This document shows positions 37,932 through 47,332 of a stretch of 64,000 bases of DNA, piece by piece (within the stretch, counting starts at the first letter, position 1; each line of letters opens with the position of its first letter). The stretch spans positions 1-64,000 of the forward strand of contig CAMZKL010000006.1 of the NCBI GenBank assembly GCA_947311255.1. Reading direction: 5' to 3'. The translations under genes and the position numbers were made by a program. The notes beneath the pieces were generated by a model. It did not search any database. It was not told the origin of the DNA and saw nothing but the letters and a program-made list of their open reading frames with translations. The DNA is from an uncultured Chlorobiota bacterium (lineage in GTDB: Bacteria; Bacteroidota; Bacteroidia; Bacteroidales; JAADGE01).

Positions 37932-38738
37932 ATGAAATATGAAGGAAATTTAAGAAAAATGACAACTAAACTTTCAAACAGTTTGGTTAATTATTCATTA
38001 GTTTTATCAGGAAATAAAATTGAAATGAATAGTCTTATTGGAAAAACTTTAACCATTCATTGGAAAGATGATATAAGCTGTATTAAATGTGGCAATAAAA
38101 CAATTAAGTCGTTTGCTCAAGGTTTTTGTTTTCCGTGTTTTGCAGATTCTCCCGAAACAGCTCCCTGTATTTTAAAGCCGGAACTTTGCGAAGCACATCT
38201 TGGAAATGCAAGAGATATGGAATGGTCTAAAAATAATTGCTTAACAAATCATATTGTTTATTTAGCTCTTTCAAGTAATGTAAAAGTTGGAGTAACAAGA
38301 GCAAGTCAAATTCCAACCAGATGGATTGACCAAGGAGCAATAAAGGCAATTAAATTTGCAGAAACTCCAAACAGACATCTTGCAGGATTAATTGAAATTA
38401 ATCTAAAAAAACATATTTCGGATAGAACAAGTTGGCAAAAAATGTTAAAAAATGATATAGATTTTAATATAGATTTAAAAACTGAAAAAGAAAACACTAA
38501 AAGTTTATTGCGAAGCGACCTAAATAAATACATTATAGAGGATAATACAATCCAAGAAATAAAATATCCTATTGAAAAGTATCCAACAAAAGTAAAAAGC
38601 ATAAATCTTGAAAAGTTAAAATCTTTTTCTGGAAAACTTGTTGGAATAAAAGGACAATATTTAATTTTTGACGACGGGCACGTTATAAATGTTAGAAAAT
38701 ATGGTGGATATAGTATTTCTTTAACCTACAAAACCTAA
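37932..38738 (+). CDS. DUF2797 family protein with zinc-ribbon-like cysteines
   Basis: 268 residues from ATG 37932; a TTG nine bases earlier is less likely. Family marks are MKYEGNLRKMTTKL at the start, a four-cysteine knuckle CIKCGNKTIKSFAQGFCFPC, CILKPELCEAHLGNARDMEW, and KVGVTRASQIPTRWIDQGA in the middle. The last segment resembles a GIY-YIG-like fold seen in DUF2797 proteins. The biochemical role is not established to my knowledge. A TATTTTTG -7 box lies at 37918-37925, so close to the ATG that the transcript may have almost no leader. The stop overlaps the convergent exosortase gene by 4 bp. Confidence 0.8.
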   Translation: MKYEGNLRKMTTKLSNSLVNYSLVLSGNKIEMNSLIGKTLTIHWKDDISCIKCGNKTIKSFAQGFCFPCFADSPETAPCILKPELCEAHLGNARDMEWSKNNCLTNHIVYLALSSNVKVGVTRASQIPTRWIDQGAIKAIKFAETPNRHLAGLIEINLKKHISDRTSWQKMLKNDIDFNIDLKTEKENTKSLLRSDLNKYIIEDNTIQEIKYPIEKYPTKVKSINLEKLKSFSGKLVGIKGQYLIFDDGHVINVRKYGGYSISLTYKT

Positions 38739-39283
38739 TCATTTTTCTTTTTTACAAAAGGGCTAAATCTATTAAACCAAATTATCCAAAGAATAAATAT
38801 AACAATATAAGCTGCTATTTGAAAAATTACATAGTGGTTTATATCGCTATATTCAGGGCAACAATACGAAGTAATTGCTAAACCGGAAATTCTAAGCATG
38901 TTTACAAAAATTATAATTAATACTCCCAGAGGAATATACCATAATTTGTGAATAAATTTTCCTGGAAAAACTAAAATTAAGACAATATATCCAAGCATTA
39001 CATTTCTTCCCATACAGCCTCTGTCTAAGAATATGTTGGAAGCCTTAAAATCATCAACAATACGTATAGATTTCCCAAAAGTTGTAACCTCAAAACCAAA
39101 CATTTCTGTTATAAACTTTGCTCCAGCCAATAGAATTTTTGCAAATTCATTTAATGTGTCAACATACCATTTGTCAATAGCTTCATTTTCACGGGCAACA
39201 GTATAAAACAAATATATTACAATAAATGCAAGAGTCCCACTGATTATAAATCTTATCCAATATTTTTTTGTTGATTTTTGCAT
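38735..39283 (-). CDS. Exosortase/archaeosortase family protein
   Basis: The protein has 182 residues and about four or five membrane segments. The family's proposed catalytic residues are all in place: Cys90 in DRGCMGRNVM, Arg131 in VNMLRISGLAI, His150 in INHYVIF. Exosortases are thought to cut and transfer proteins bearing a C-terminal tripartite signal (motif, TM helix, basic tail) at the membrane. No such substrate is encoded in this window, and the divergent neighbour (MORN protein) has no C-terminal TM. It is a short, stand-alone member of the Bacteroidota groups; I cannot assign a subtype. Confidence 0.85.
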   Translation of the reverse strand: MQKSTKKYWIRFIISGTLAFIVIYLFYTVARENEAIDKWYVDTLNEFAKILLAGAKFITEMFGFEVTTFGKSIRIVDDFKASNIFLDRGCMGRNVMLGYIVLILVFPGKFIHKLWYIPLGVLIIIFVNMLRISGLAITSYCCPEYSDINHYVIFQIAAYIVIFILWIIWFNRFSPFVKKKND

Positions 39284-39374
39284 CCAATTAAAAGAGATAT
39301 AAAAAAATTAATAATAAATTAAAAAAATCAAACTAAATTTGACATCTAAAATTAAAACAAAAATCTTTATAAAA

Positions 39375-41105
39375 ATGAAATATTTTAAAATAGTTTTACT
39401 CGCAACTTTTATTTTCGTTGATTATACTGCATTTGCACAAGATATAAAAACTTTTTATTGGGATGAAAAAAAAGACAAAAAACAAAGTGAAGGTGCTTGG
39501 AAATTTGAAAAAGAAGAAGGAATATGGAAGTTTTGGGATAAAAAAGGGAAATTAATACGAGAAACAAATTTTCATAATGGCGAAATAAATGGTATTGTAA
39601 CATATTTTTACGATAATGGAAAAAAACAAAATGAAGGATACATATACAAAGGTGTAAGTTCAGGAATATATAAAGAATGGTTCAGAGATGGAACATTAAA
39701 GATCACTGGAAAATATAACAAAGGAGAAAAAGACAGTATTTGGAATTCTTTTTTCATAAACGGTAAATTAAAATCAAAAAGGCTATATAAAAATAAATCT
39801 TCTAAACTTTTAGTTTTTAAAAATCAAAAAGGAGACACTCTTGTTGAAAAAGGAAACGGATATTTAGTGTCTTTTTACGGGAATAAAACAAAAAAAGAAG
39901 AAGGAAAGTACTTGTCTGGTTATAAAGATTCAATTTGGGTTGAATATTTTGATAATGGGAAAATATATGCAAAAGGAGAATATAAAGTTGGGAAAAAAAT
40001 AAATAAATGGCTTTCATGGTATAAAAACGGTCAATTAGAAAGCGAAATTAATTATGAAAACGGCGAAAATATTTCCTACTACAGAACTGGGCAAAAACAA
40101 ATGCTTGGAAAAGTGCAAAATTCTAAAAAAGAAGGTGTATGGACATATTGGTACCCTAACGGAAATATAAAAACAAAAGGGAAGTATAAAAACAATAAGA
40201 AAGAAGGAAAGCACCTGTCTTATTACAAAAACAAGAACCTAAAATCAGAAATAAACTACAAAAAAGGACAAAAAGAAGGAATTGCAAAATGGTATAACAA
40301 AGATAAAACCAAAGACATTTTCGGAACATTTCACAATAATAAAATGCACGGACTGTGGACTTATTTTCAAACAAACAACAAAGTAACAATAAAAGGGAAC
40401 GAAGGAAATTACAAGGAAGGAAAAATGACAGGCTTATGGACATATTGGTATCCAGATAAGTCTATTTGGAAAAAAGGCAATTTTTCTAATGATAAAAAAG
40501 ATGGAAAATGGGAAGTTTATTATGAAAATGGACAGATTTATTATTCTGGAAACTATAAAAACGGAAAAGAAGAAGGAAATTGGACTTCTTATTTTGAAAA
40601 TGGAAAAACCGAAATAATAGGAAATTTTCTCAACGGAAAAATGCACGGTAATTGGATTGGTTACTTCCCTAACGGCAATCAAAAATATTCATTAAATTAT
40701 TCAAAAAATATAAAATCCGGAACCTGCATATATTGGAATCCAAACGGAACAAAAGAAAAAACAGAATCTTTTAAAGAAGGAATTTATCACGGAAAATATG
40801 AAACTTACCACCCTAACGGGAAAATAAGCATATCTGGTGCCTATAATATGGGAAAAAAAGATGGACTCTGGACAGTTTACACTCCAGGGCAAATAAAAAT
40901 TAAAGAAGATGTTTTTAAAGACGGCAAAAGAAACGGAAAATCTAAATCTTGGTATCCGTACGGAAAAATAGAAAAAGAAGCAGAATATAAGAACGGAAAA
41001 ATAAATGGTTTAATGAAAAGATATGATAAGAAAGGAAAATTAATATACAAAGCTAAATATGAGAACAATAAAGTTATAAAAGTAATTAAATCAAGCAAAG
41101 ACTAA
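39375..41105 (+). CDS. Secreted MORN-repeat (YwqK-like) protein
   Basis: 576 residues from ATG 39375 (MKYFKIVLLATFIFVDYTAFAQ, a clean signal peptide); an in-frame start 12 codons earlier is unlikely. The rest is a run of about twenty MORN_2-type repeats of ~23 residues with the pattern YxNGxxxxxGxYKxGKxxGxW, as in YwqK-type proteins. There is no sorting domain, lipobox or TM. The repeats form beta-hairpin arrays, perhaps binding membranes or protein partners; function unknown. It is divergently transcribed from the exosortase gene and is followed 39 bp later by dapD. Confidence 0.87.
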   Translation: MKYFKIVLLATFIFVDYTAFAQDIKTFYWDEKKDKKQSEGAWKFEKEEGIWKFWDKKGKLIRETNFHNGEINGIVTYFYDNGKKQNEGYIYKGVSSGIYKEWFRDGTLKITGKYNKGEKDSIWNSFFINGKLKSKRLYKNKSSKLLVFKNQKGDTLVEKGNGYLVSFYGNKTKKEEGKYLSGYKDSIWVEYFDNGKIYAKGEYKVGKKINKWLSWYKNGQLESEINYENGENISYYRTGQKQMLGKVQNSKKEGVWTYWYPNGNIKTKGKYKNNKKEGKHLSYYKNKNLKSEINYKKGQKEGIAKWYNKDKTKDIFGTFHNNKMHGLWTYFQTNNKVTIKGNEGNYKEGKMTGLWTYWYPDKSIWKKGNFSNDKKDGKWEVYYENGQIYYSGNYKNGKEEGNWTSYFENGKTEIIGNFLNGKMHGNWIGYFPNGNQKYSLNYSKNIKSGTCIYWNPNGTKEKTESFKEGIYHGKYETYHPNGKISISGAYNMGKKDGLWTVYTPGQIKIKEDVFKDGKRNGKSKSWYPYGKIEKEAEYKNGKINGLMKRYDKKGKLIYKAKYENNKVIKVIKSSKD

Positions 41106-41144
41106 TTATTAAAAAACTTTTATATTTTTACAAAAAATAATTTA

Positions 41145-41963
41145 ATGTACGAAGATATATTTAAAATAATTGACAAGGCTTGGGTGAACAAAGAGCTTCT
41201 TCAAGAATCAAAAACAAAAGAAGCAATAAGAGAAGTTATTGAAGCAATTGACAAAGGAAAACTTAGAGTTGCAGAAAAAAACAACAATATTTGGACTGTA
41301 AATAATTCTGTAAAAAAAGCAGTTTTATTATATTTCCCAATTCAAAAAATGAAAACTCTAAAAGCAGGAGAATTAGAATTTCATGATAAAATACCCTTAA
41401 AATCTGGTTATGAAAAACTTGGAATAAGAGTTGTTCCTCATGCTGTTGCCAGATATGGAGCATATATTTCAAAAGGTGTAATTTTAATGCCTTCTTATGT
41501 GAACATTGGAGCCTATATAGACGAAGGTACAATGGTTGACACATGGGCAACGGTTGGTTCTTGTGCACAAATTGGAAAAAACGTACATTTAAGCGGAGGG
41601 GTTGGTATCGGAGGAGTTTTAGAACCGGTTCAAGCTGCTCCGGTTATTATAGAAGATGGTTGTTTTATTGGTTCTCGCTGCATAGTTGTAGAAGGTGTTA
41701 GAATACAAAAAGAAGCTGTTCTTGGAGCTGGTGTTTCAATTACAAAATCAACAAAAATTATTGATGTAACAAAAAGTAAACCAACCATTTACAGAGGGAA
41801 AGTCCCGGAACGTTCTGTCGTAATTCCCGGGTCATATACAAAAGAATTTCCTGCAGGAAAATTCCAAGTACCGGCAGCATTAATTATTGGAAAAAGAAAA
41901 GCATCAACAGATTTAAAAACATCTTTAAACGATGCTCTTAGAGAATATAATGTTACAGCATAA
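41145..41963 (+). CDS. dapD: 2,3,4,5-tetrahydropyridine-2,6-dicarboxylate N-succinyltransferase
   Basis: Catalyses the succinyl-CoA-dependent step of the lysine/diaminopimelate pathway. The 272 residues start with an N-terminal helical domain (IFKIIDKAWVNKELLQ), followed by a left-handed beta-helix of hexapeptide repeats (~110-230). That part holds RYGAYISKGVILMPSYVNIG, DTWATVGSCAQIGKNVHLSG and GVGGVLEPVQAAPVIIED-like sequence. It provides DAP for peptidoglycan. It is followed 37 bp later by the glycosyltransferase gene, heading an envelope-oriented cluster. Confidence 0.96.
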   Translation: MYEDIFKIIDKAWVNKELLQESKTKEAIREVIEAIDKGKLRVAEKNNNIWTVNNSVKKAVLLYFPIQKMKTLKAGELEFHDKIPLKSGYEKLGIRVVPHAVARYGAYISKGVILMPSYVNIGAYIDEGTMVDTWATVGSCAQIGKNVHLSGGVGIGGVLEPVQAAPVIIEDGCFIGSRCIVVEGVRIQKEAVLGAGVSITKSTKIIDVTKSKPTIYRGKVPERSVVIPGSYTKEFPAGKFQVPAALIIGKRKASTDLKTSLNDALREYNVTA

Positions 41964-42000
41964 AAATGTCCAAAACCTTTTATTAAGTAAAAATAAATAA

Positions 42001-43116
42001 ATGAAGATAGGATTTGATGCAAAACGAGCTTTTTTTAATTCAAGCGGTTTAGGTAACTATAGTAGAAGCACAATAGAACTTCTAACTAAATATTATCCGG
42101 CACACAAGTATCTTTTGTACACACCGTCAACCAAAGATTCGATAAAATTTAATATCCCGGAAAAAGTAAAAATATACGAACCAAAACGCTTTTTAAGTAA
42201 ACTTTTTAAATCTTATTGGCGAACTTTTCGAATTGCCAATAAAATTAATGAACACAAATTAGACATTTATCATGGCTTAAGTGGTGAGCTTCCCAACAAA
42301 GCACACAAAAGATCAAATGCGAAACTTATTGTTACAATTCACGATTTAATATTTTTAAGATACCCAAAACTATACAATTCTGTTGACCGAAAAATATATT
42401 ATCAAAAAACAAAATATGCATGCGAAATTGCCGACACAGTTATTGCTATTAGCGAACAAACAAAAACAGACATTATAAACTTTCTTGAAATTGATGAAAC
42501 AAAAATTGAAGTTGTTTACCAAGGATGCAACTCGAAATTTCAAAAAGAAGTTAATACAAAAAAGAAAATTGAATTAGCCCAAAAATATAATCTTCCTGAG
42601 AATTTCATTCTCAATGTAGGAACAATTGAGGAAAGAAAAAACTGTCTTTTTATTTTAAAAGCTATTAAACATGGGAAAATAAAAACACCCCTTATTGTTA
42701 TTGGAAAACAAACAGAATATCAAGAAAAACTAACAAGTTTTGCTTCTGAAAATAATTTAGAAGATATGCTTTTTATCTACAACAACATTCCTTTTGAAGA
42801 TTTGCCGGGAATTTACCAACAAGCAGAAATATTTATATATCCGTCTGTTTTTGAGGGCTTTGGAATACCAATAATTGAAGCTCTATACTCAAAAGTTCCC
42901 GTAATAACAACAAAAGGAGGTGTTTTTAGTGAAACCGGAGGGTTTTCGTCAATTTATGTTGAACCAAACAACGAAGAAGAATTAAGCAAAGCAATAAAAA
43001 GCATTCTTTCTGATAAAAAATTAAAAGAAAAAATGATTTCAGAAGGTTATGAATTTGTTCAGAAATTTAATGAAGAAAAAATTGCAACTAATTTAATGAA
43101 TACTTATTTAAAATAA
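42001..43116 (+). CDS. Glycosyltransferase, GT4-like (GT-B fold)
   Basis: 371 residues. The N-terminal domain starts with MKIGFDAKRAFFNSSGLGNYSR. The C-terminal half has NVGTIEERKN and the donor-binding segment IYPSVFEGFGIPIIEALYSKVPVI, with the E-x7-E pattern of family 4 transferases. Mannosyltransferase-like enzymes have this look, but donor and acceptor cannot be told from sequence. It has no membrane segment. Context with the CapD/WbpM-type dehydratase and flippase-like gene suggests surface glycan synthesis. The next gene starts 1 bp after its stop. Confidence 0.88.
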   Translation: MKIGFDAKRAFFNSSGLGNYSRSTIELLTKYYPAHKYLLYTPSTKDSIKFNIPEKVKIYEPKRFLSKLFKSYWRTFRIANKINEHKLDIYHGLSGELPNKAHKRSNAKLIVTIHDLIFLRYPKLYNSVDRKIYYQKTKYACEIADTVIAISEQTKTDIINFLEIDETKIEVVYQGCNSKFQKEVNTKKKIELAQKYNLPENFILNVGTIEERKNCLFILKAIKHGKIKTPLIVIGKQTEYQEKLTSFASENNLEDMLFIYNNIPFEDLPGIYQQAEIFIYPSVFEGFGIPIIEALYSKVPVITTKGGVFSETGGFSSIYVEPNNEEELSKAIKSILSDKKLKEKMISEGYEFVQKFNEEKIATNLMNTYLK

Positions 43117-43117
43117 A

Positions 43118-43681
43118 ATGCAAGAAGACATAAACAAAGCAATAGAAATTCTCAAAAAAGGAGGGATTATTCTATACCCAACTGATACAATTTGGGGAAT
43201 CGGTTGCGATGCAACAAATAAAGAAGCAATAAAAAAAGTTCTTAAAATAAAAAAAAGTAATGATAGTAAAAGTATGCTTATTTTACTCAACAATACTGGA
43301 AGAATATATTCTTATGTTGAAAATGTGCCGGATGTTGCAGTAGAAATTGCTGAAATTTCTGACAAACCAATTACAATAATATACCCCAATGCTAAAAATT
43401 TACCCGATAATTTAATTGCAAAAGATAGTAGCATTGGAATAAGAATAACAAATGAAAAGTTTAGCTCAAAACTACTTCAGATTTTTAAAAAACCAATTGT
43501 TTCAACTTCGGCAAATATTTCCGGAGAGCAAACTCCTCTAATATTTTCACAAATTTCCGAAGAAATTAAAAATAATGTTGATTACATAGTAACTTTTAAT
43601 CAAGAAAAAAAAAAATTACCCGAGCCCTCAAGCATAATAAAAGTTGGCTCAAACGGAGAGGTACAAATTATTAGAAATTAA
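43118..43681 (+). CDS. L-threonylcarbamoyladenylate synthase-like (Sua5/YciO/YrdC family)
   Basis: 187 residues covering one YrdC domain: GGIILYPTDTIWGIGCDATN near the N-terminus, KSMLILLNNTGRIYSYV, and IVSTSANISGEQTP. TsaC/Sua5 makes threonylcarbamoyl-AMP for the t6A37 modification of ANN-decoding tRNAs. The length fits the TsaC/YrdC type rather than two-domain Sua5. Its place inside a glycan cluster is probably incidental packing. Its last 38 bases lie in an upstream extension of the next open frame, but that gene most likely starts at 43692. Confidence 0.88.
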   Translation: MQEDINKAIEILKKGGIILYPTDTIWGIGCDATNKEAIKKVLKIKKSNDSKSMLILLNNTGRIYSYVENVPDVAVEIAEISDKPITIIYPNAKNLPDNLIAKDSSIGIRITNEKFSSKLLQIFKKPIVSTSANISGEQTPLIFSQISEEIKNNVDYIVTFNQEKKKLPEPSSIIKVGSNGEVQIIRN

Positions 43682-43691
43682 AAAATCAGAA

Positions 43692-45566
43692 ATGTTAAAA
43701 CAACTTTCTCTTCCCAAAAGCACACCTCGATGGATAATATTAAGTATTGACTTAATAATCTCTGTTGCATCTATTATTTTTGCTTTTTTATTACGTTTTA
43801 ACTTCAATTTAAAGGATGAATATTTTAGAACAATACAATATGTTATTTTATATGTTGTTTTTATTCGCCTAGCTCTTTTTCTAATAACTCGCTCATACAC
43901 AGGCATTATACGCTATACAGGAACAAAAGATGCCGTTAGAATTATTCTTGTTATAACATACTCAACAATTGTTTATGTTGCAATAAATTATATTGTTTAT
44001 TATTTTTTTAATATAAACTACATCATACCTTTTTCAATAATTCTTATAGACTATTTTGTAAGCATATTCTTAATGACAAGTTTCCGGTTTTTTGTTAAAA
44101 CTGCTTATGCAGAAGCAAATAACATTCTTAAAGAAGAAAAAAACATCCTTATTCTTGGCTCAAATGAAAATGCAATTACAACCAAAAGAGTTTTAATGCA
44201 AGACGAAGAAATAAACTATAATGTAGTTGCATTTATAGACCCTTTTGACACTAGCAATAAAAAAAGAATAGATGGAATTAAGTTTCACAATTCCAATAAT
44301 TTAAAAGCAATTCTTAAGAAAAATGATATATCAGAAATGATAATTGCCGACAAAAAAATTTCGCCGACAAAAAAACAAGAAATAATTGATATTTGTTTTA
44401 ACGAAGATATAAATGTTCTTACACTTCCAGACGTACAAAACTGGATAAACGGAGAATTAAGTTATAAGCAAATAAGAAAAATAAATATTGAAGACCTACT
44501 GGAAAGAGCTCCAATAAAATTAGACGAAGATAAAATTAAAAAAGATGTTCTTAATAAAGTAGTTTTAGTTACAGGTGCAGCCGGCTCAATAGGAAGTGAA
44601 ATTGTTTTTCAGCTCACAAAATTTAGACCTAAAAAAATAATTATTTTCGACCAAGCAGAATCTCCATTGTATAACTTAGAACTAAATTTAAAAGAAAAAA
44701 TGAACTTTTCAAATTTTGAAATTGTTATAGGAGATATTACAAATGAAATTAGAATTCATAAACTTTTTAAAACCTTTAAACCTGACATTGTATATCATGC
44801 AGCAGCATATAAACATGTTCCAATGATGGAAAATAACCCTTCGGAAGCCGTAAGAACAAATATATTGGGAACAAAAATTGTTGCAAATAAATCCGTAGAA
44901 TTTAAAGTTAAAAAATTTGTTATGATTTCCACTGATAAAGCAGTAAACCCTACAAATATTATGGGAGCATCCAAAAGAATTGCAGAAATATACATTCAAA
45001 CTCTTCAAAATAACAATACAACTTTTATTACAACACGCTTTGGAAATGTCTTAGGCTCAAACGGTTCAGTGATACCACGTTTCAAACAACAAATAGAAGA
45101 AGGTGGGCCCATAACAGTTACACACCCGGAAATTACACGTTTTTTTATGACAATTCCAGAAGCCTGCCAACTTGTTCTTCAAGCTGGTGCAATTGGAAAA
45201 GGCGGTGAAATATATATTTTTGACATGGGAAAATCAGTTAAAATTGTGGATCTTGCTAAAAAAATGGTAAAACTTTCCGGCTTAAAACTTGGAAAAGACA
45301 TAAATTTAAAATTTACAGGTTTGCGTCCCGGAGAAAAACTATTCGAAGAACTACTTGCCGATATGGAAAACACAAAACCTACGGCACATAAAAAAATTAT
45401 GATTGCCCAAACCAAAGCGTATAAAAAAGATGAGGTAATAAAACAAACTGAAAAAATCATTTCTGTTATGAAAAATTCAGACAATTTTGAGATAGTTAAA
45501 CTAATGAAAGCTTTTATTCCGGAATTTCTTAGTAAAAATTCAATATACGAAAGCATTGACAAATAA
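43692..45566 (+). CDS. Membrane-anchored nucleotide-sugar 4,6-dehydratase/epimerase (CapD/WbpM/PglF type)
   Basis: 624 residues from ATG 43692. The frame opens upstream, but the protein naturally begins MLKQLSLPKSTPRW. Four N-terminal membrane segments (~15-145) are followed by a CoA-binding-like Rossmann part (~150-270) and the SDR domain (~295-600). The latter has VTGAAGSIGSEIVFQLTKF and STDKAVNPTNIMGASKR, where Met replaces the usual catalytic Tyr, as in WbpM/PglF. These enzymes convert UDP-GlcNAc to a 4-keto-6-deoxy sugar for polysaccharide or glycoprotein glycans. It lies 6 bp upstream of the flippase-like gene. Confidence 0.92.
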   Translation: MLKQLSLPKSTPRWIILSIDLIISVASIIFAFLLRFNFNLKDEYFRTIQYVILYVVFIRLALFLITRSYTGIIRYTGTKDAVRIILVITYSTIVYVAINYIVYYFFNINYIIPFSIILIDYFVSIFLMTSFRFFVKTAYAEANNILKEEKNILILGSNENAITTKRVLMQDEEINYNVVAFIDPFDTSNKKRIDGIKFHNSNNLKAILKKNDISEMIIADKKISPTKKQEIIDICFNEDINVLTLPDVQNWINGELSYKQIRKINIEDLLERAPIKLDEDKIKKDVLNKVVLVTGAAGSIGSEIVFQLTKFRPKKIIIFDQAESPLYNLELNLKEKMNFSNFEIVIGDITNEIRIHKLFKTFKPDIVYHAAAYKHVPMMENNPSEAVRTNILGTKIVANKSVEFKVKKFVMISTDKAVNPTNIMGASKRIAEIYIQTLQNNNTTFITTRFGNVLGSNGSVIPRFKQQIEEGGPITVTHPEITRFFMTIPEACQLVLQAGAIGKGGEIYIFDMGKSVKIVDLAKKMVKLSGLKLGKDINLKFTGLRPGEKLFEELLADMENTKPTAHKKIMIAQTKAYKKDEVIKQTEKIISVMKNSDNFEIVKLMKAFIPEFLSKNSIYESIDK

Positions 45567-45571
45567 AACCA

Positions 45572-46645
45572 ATGTCAAAAACAGAACTCAAAAAAAAGGA
45601 AAATCTCCAAAAACAAATTAGCCCCAGAAAAATAATAATTCCGGTTGCTTTAGGTTTAATTGTTGTGTTTGCAATGCTTTACTTTCAGGTTAGAAATAAA
45701 GAAATTTCATTTGATGCAATTAACTTTTCTGAAATAACTGTTCTTTTTTTGTTCTTCGCTACTGTGTTTATGTTATTGCGAGACTTTGGTTACATTGTTC
45801 GACTTAAAGTGTTGAGTGAAAACAAAATATCATGGAAACAAGCATTCAAAATAATAATGCTTTGGGAGTTTGCTTCTGCAGTTTCCCCTTCTGCAATTGG
45901 AGGAACAAGTGTTGCTGTTATATTTGTTCATAAAGAAGGAATAAGTGTAGGAAAAAGTGCTGCAATAGTTATGGCAACTTCATTTTTAGACGAACTTTAT
46001 TTTATTATTATGTTTCCTTTTATGATTTTTGCCGTTGGCCCGGAAACTCTTTTTACAATTGGCGAAACAACAGGACTTAACTTTGCAAACCAATTCTTTT
46101 ATTTTGCTGTTATCGGATACATTATTAAACTTGCATACAATATTTTTTTAAGCTATGGATTATTTATAAACCCTGTTATTATAAAAAAAACAATTCTTGC
46201 AATTTTTGGATTAAAATTTCTAAGGCGTTGGCGAAAAGGTGCAAGAAGGGCAGGAATAGATATAATAAATAACTCAAAAGAATTTAAAAAGAAATCTTTC
46301 GGGTTTTGGGCAAAAGCTATTGGTGCAACATTTCTTTCGTGGACATCAAGATACTGGGTAGTAAATGCAATGTTTGTTGCTTTTTTTGCAATGAAAAACA
46401 AGCATTTTCTGCTTTTTGCAAAACAACTTGTTATGTGGATTATGATGCTTGTAAGTCCTACTCCCGGCGGAAGTGGTTTTTCCGAATATGTTTTTTCCGA
46501 ATATTTAAATGATTTTATGCCCCAAGTTGCCGGTATTGCAATTATAACAGCATTTGTTTGGCGACTTTTCACATACTATCCATATCTAATTGCAGGAGCA
46601 ATCATAGGACCCAAGTGGATTAGAGACAAATTTAAAAAGAAATAA
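45572..46645 (+). CDS. Lysylphosphatidylglycerol synthase TM-region/flippase-like protein (UPF0104)
   Basis: The protein has 357 residues and about eight membrane segments. It matches the membrane part of MprF/AglD-like proteins: SAIGGTSVAVIFVHKEGISVGKSAA, the loop LVSPTPGGSGFSEYVFSEYL and AFVWRLFTYYPYLIAGA. The aminoacyltransferase domain of MprF is absent, so a lipid or lipid-linked glycan translocation role is more likely than lysinylation. It is the last gene of the dapD-GT-tsaC-capD cluster, with a terminator immediately after the stop. Confidence 0.87.
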   Translation: MSKTELKKKENLQKQISPRKIIIPVALGLIVVFAMLYFQVRNKEISFDAINFSEITVLFLFFATVFMLLRDFGYIVRLKVLSENKISWKQAFKIIMLWEFASAVSPSAIGGTSVAVIFVHKEGISVGKSAAIVMATSFLDELYFIIMFPFMIFAVGPETLFTIGETTGLNFANQFFYFAVIGYIIKLAYNIFLSYGLFINPVIIKKTILAIFGLKFLRRWRKGARRAGIDIINNSKEFKKKSFGFWAKAIGATFLSWTSRYWVVNAMFVAFFAMKNKHFLLFAKQLVMWIMMLVSPTPGGSGFSEYVFSEYLNDFMPQVAGIAIITAFVWRLFTYYPYLIAGAIIGPKWIRDKFKKK

Positions 46646-46678
46646 AAAATCAGCCCAAAAAAAATGAACTGATTTTTG
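46645..46678 (+). terminator. Terminator of the dapD-flippase cluster
   Basis: AAAAATCAG at 46645-46653 pairs with CTGATTTTT at 46669-46677. The stem begins within the stop codon of the flippase-like gene. Confidence 0.7.
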
Positions 46679-46833
46679 TATTTCGTAAAATTAACTAATT
46701 AGAGCATACCTATAAAGTCTTAGTTTTTGATAAACCGTCTAGGTGTAGAGATATTAACAGGCTGTAAATAAGACCATTAAACACCTTCAGCCCTACAAAG
46801 TAAACTAAACCAAAACTTTATGAACAACAGACA

Positions 46834-47332
46834 CTAATTAACTAACAATTTAGATACTGCTATTGATTCTGAGTTTTTTAATTGTACAAAATAAACCCCT
46901 TTTGTAAATCCCATTATATTAACGCTATGCACATTTGTGGTCATTATATTTTTATACACCTCTTTGCCCGAGATGTCAGAAATACTAAGCACAATGTTTT
47001 CTTTTAATTCTGATTGATATTCAATTTTGATAATACTATTTGCAGGATTCGGATAAATTGAAATTAAATCTGAATTTAAGGTTTTTATTCTTTAACTCAG
47101 CAGCAATGGTTTTCTTTTTCAATATAGTACTTTTAACTTTTATCCTTTGACGAGAATATAAAAGGAATAGAATTAATCCGAGAAAAATAAGGAATGAAAT
47201 AATGAAAATGAATATAAAATTTCTTAGTATTAACTCAAAACTATCAATTTTATTTGTAGTTTGAGAAAACATACCTTGGGGCATATAAAACAAAAGCAAT
47301 ATTAAAGTTTGTATTTTTATAATATTAAACAT
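46834..47332 (-). pseudogene. Decayed chimera: signal/TM N-terminus joined out of frame to an orphan T9SS sorting domain
   Basis: From ATG 47332 a 98-residue frame encodes a signal-like helix (ending GMFSQ), a second TM (FIFIIISFLIFLGLILFLLY-like) and a basic helix (SRQRIKVKSTILKKKTIAAELKNKN). This resembles the juxtamembrane part of Bacteroidota membrane LuxR-type regulators or kinases; it then runs into a stop. On the same strand, in another frame, 47091-46834 encodes a complete type-A sorting domain (ISIYPNPANSIIKIEYQ to SKLLVN). It has a TAA (47094-47092) directly upstream and no start codon. Two unrelated gene ends have been fused by deletion or rearrangement. Confidence 0.78.

Noticed and set aside
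39375..41105. MORN protein as the substrate of the divergent exosortase
   Set aside because: It lacks a C-terminal TM helix and basic tail, so it has no sorting signal of that type.
46680..46833. Intergenic segment before the pseudogene as a further leader element
   Set aside because: No block order matching the family; only generic AT-rich similarity.
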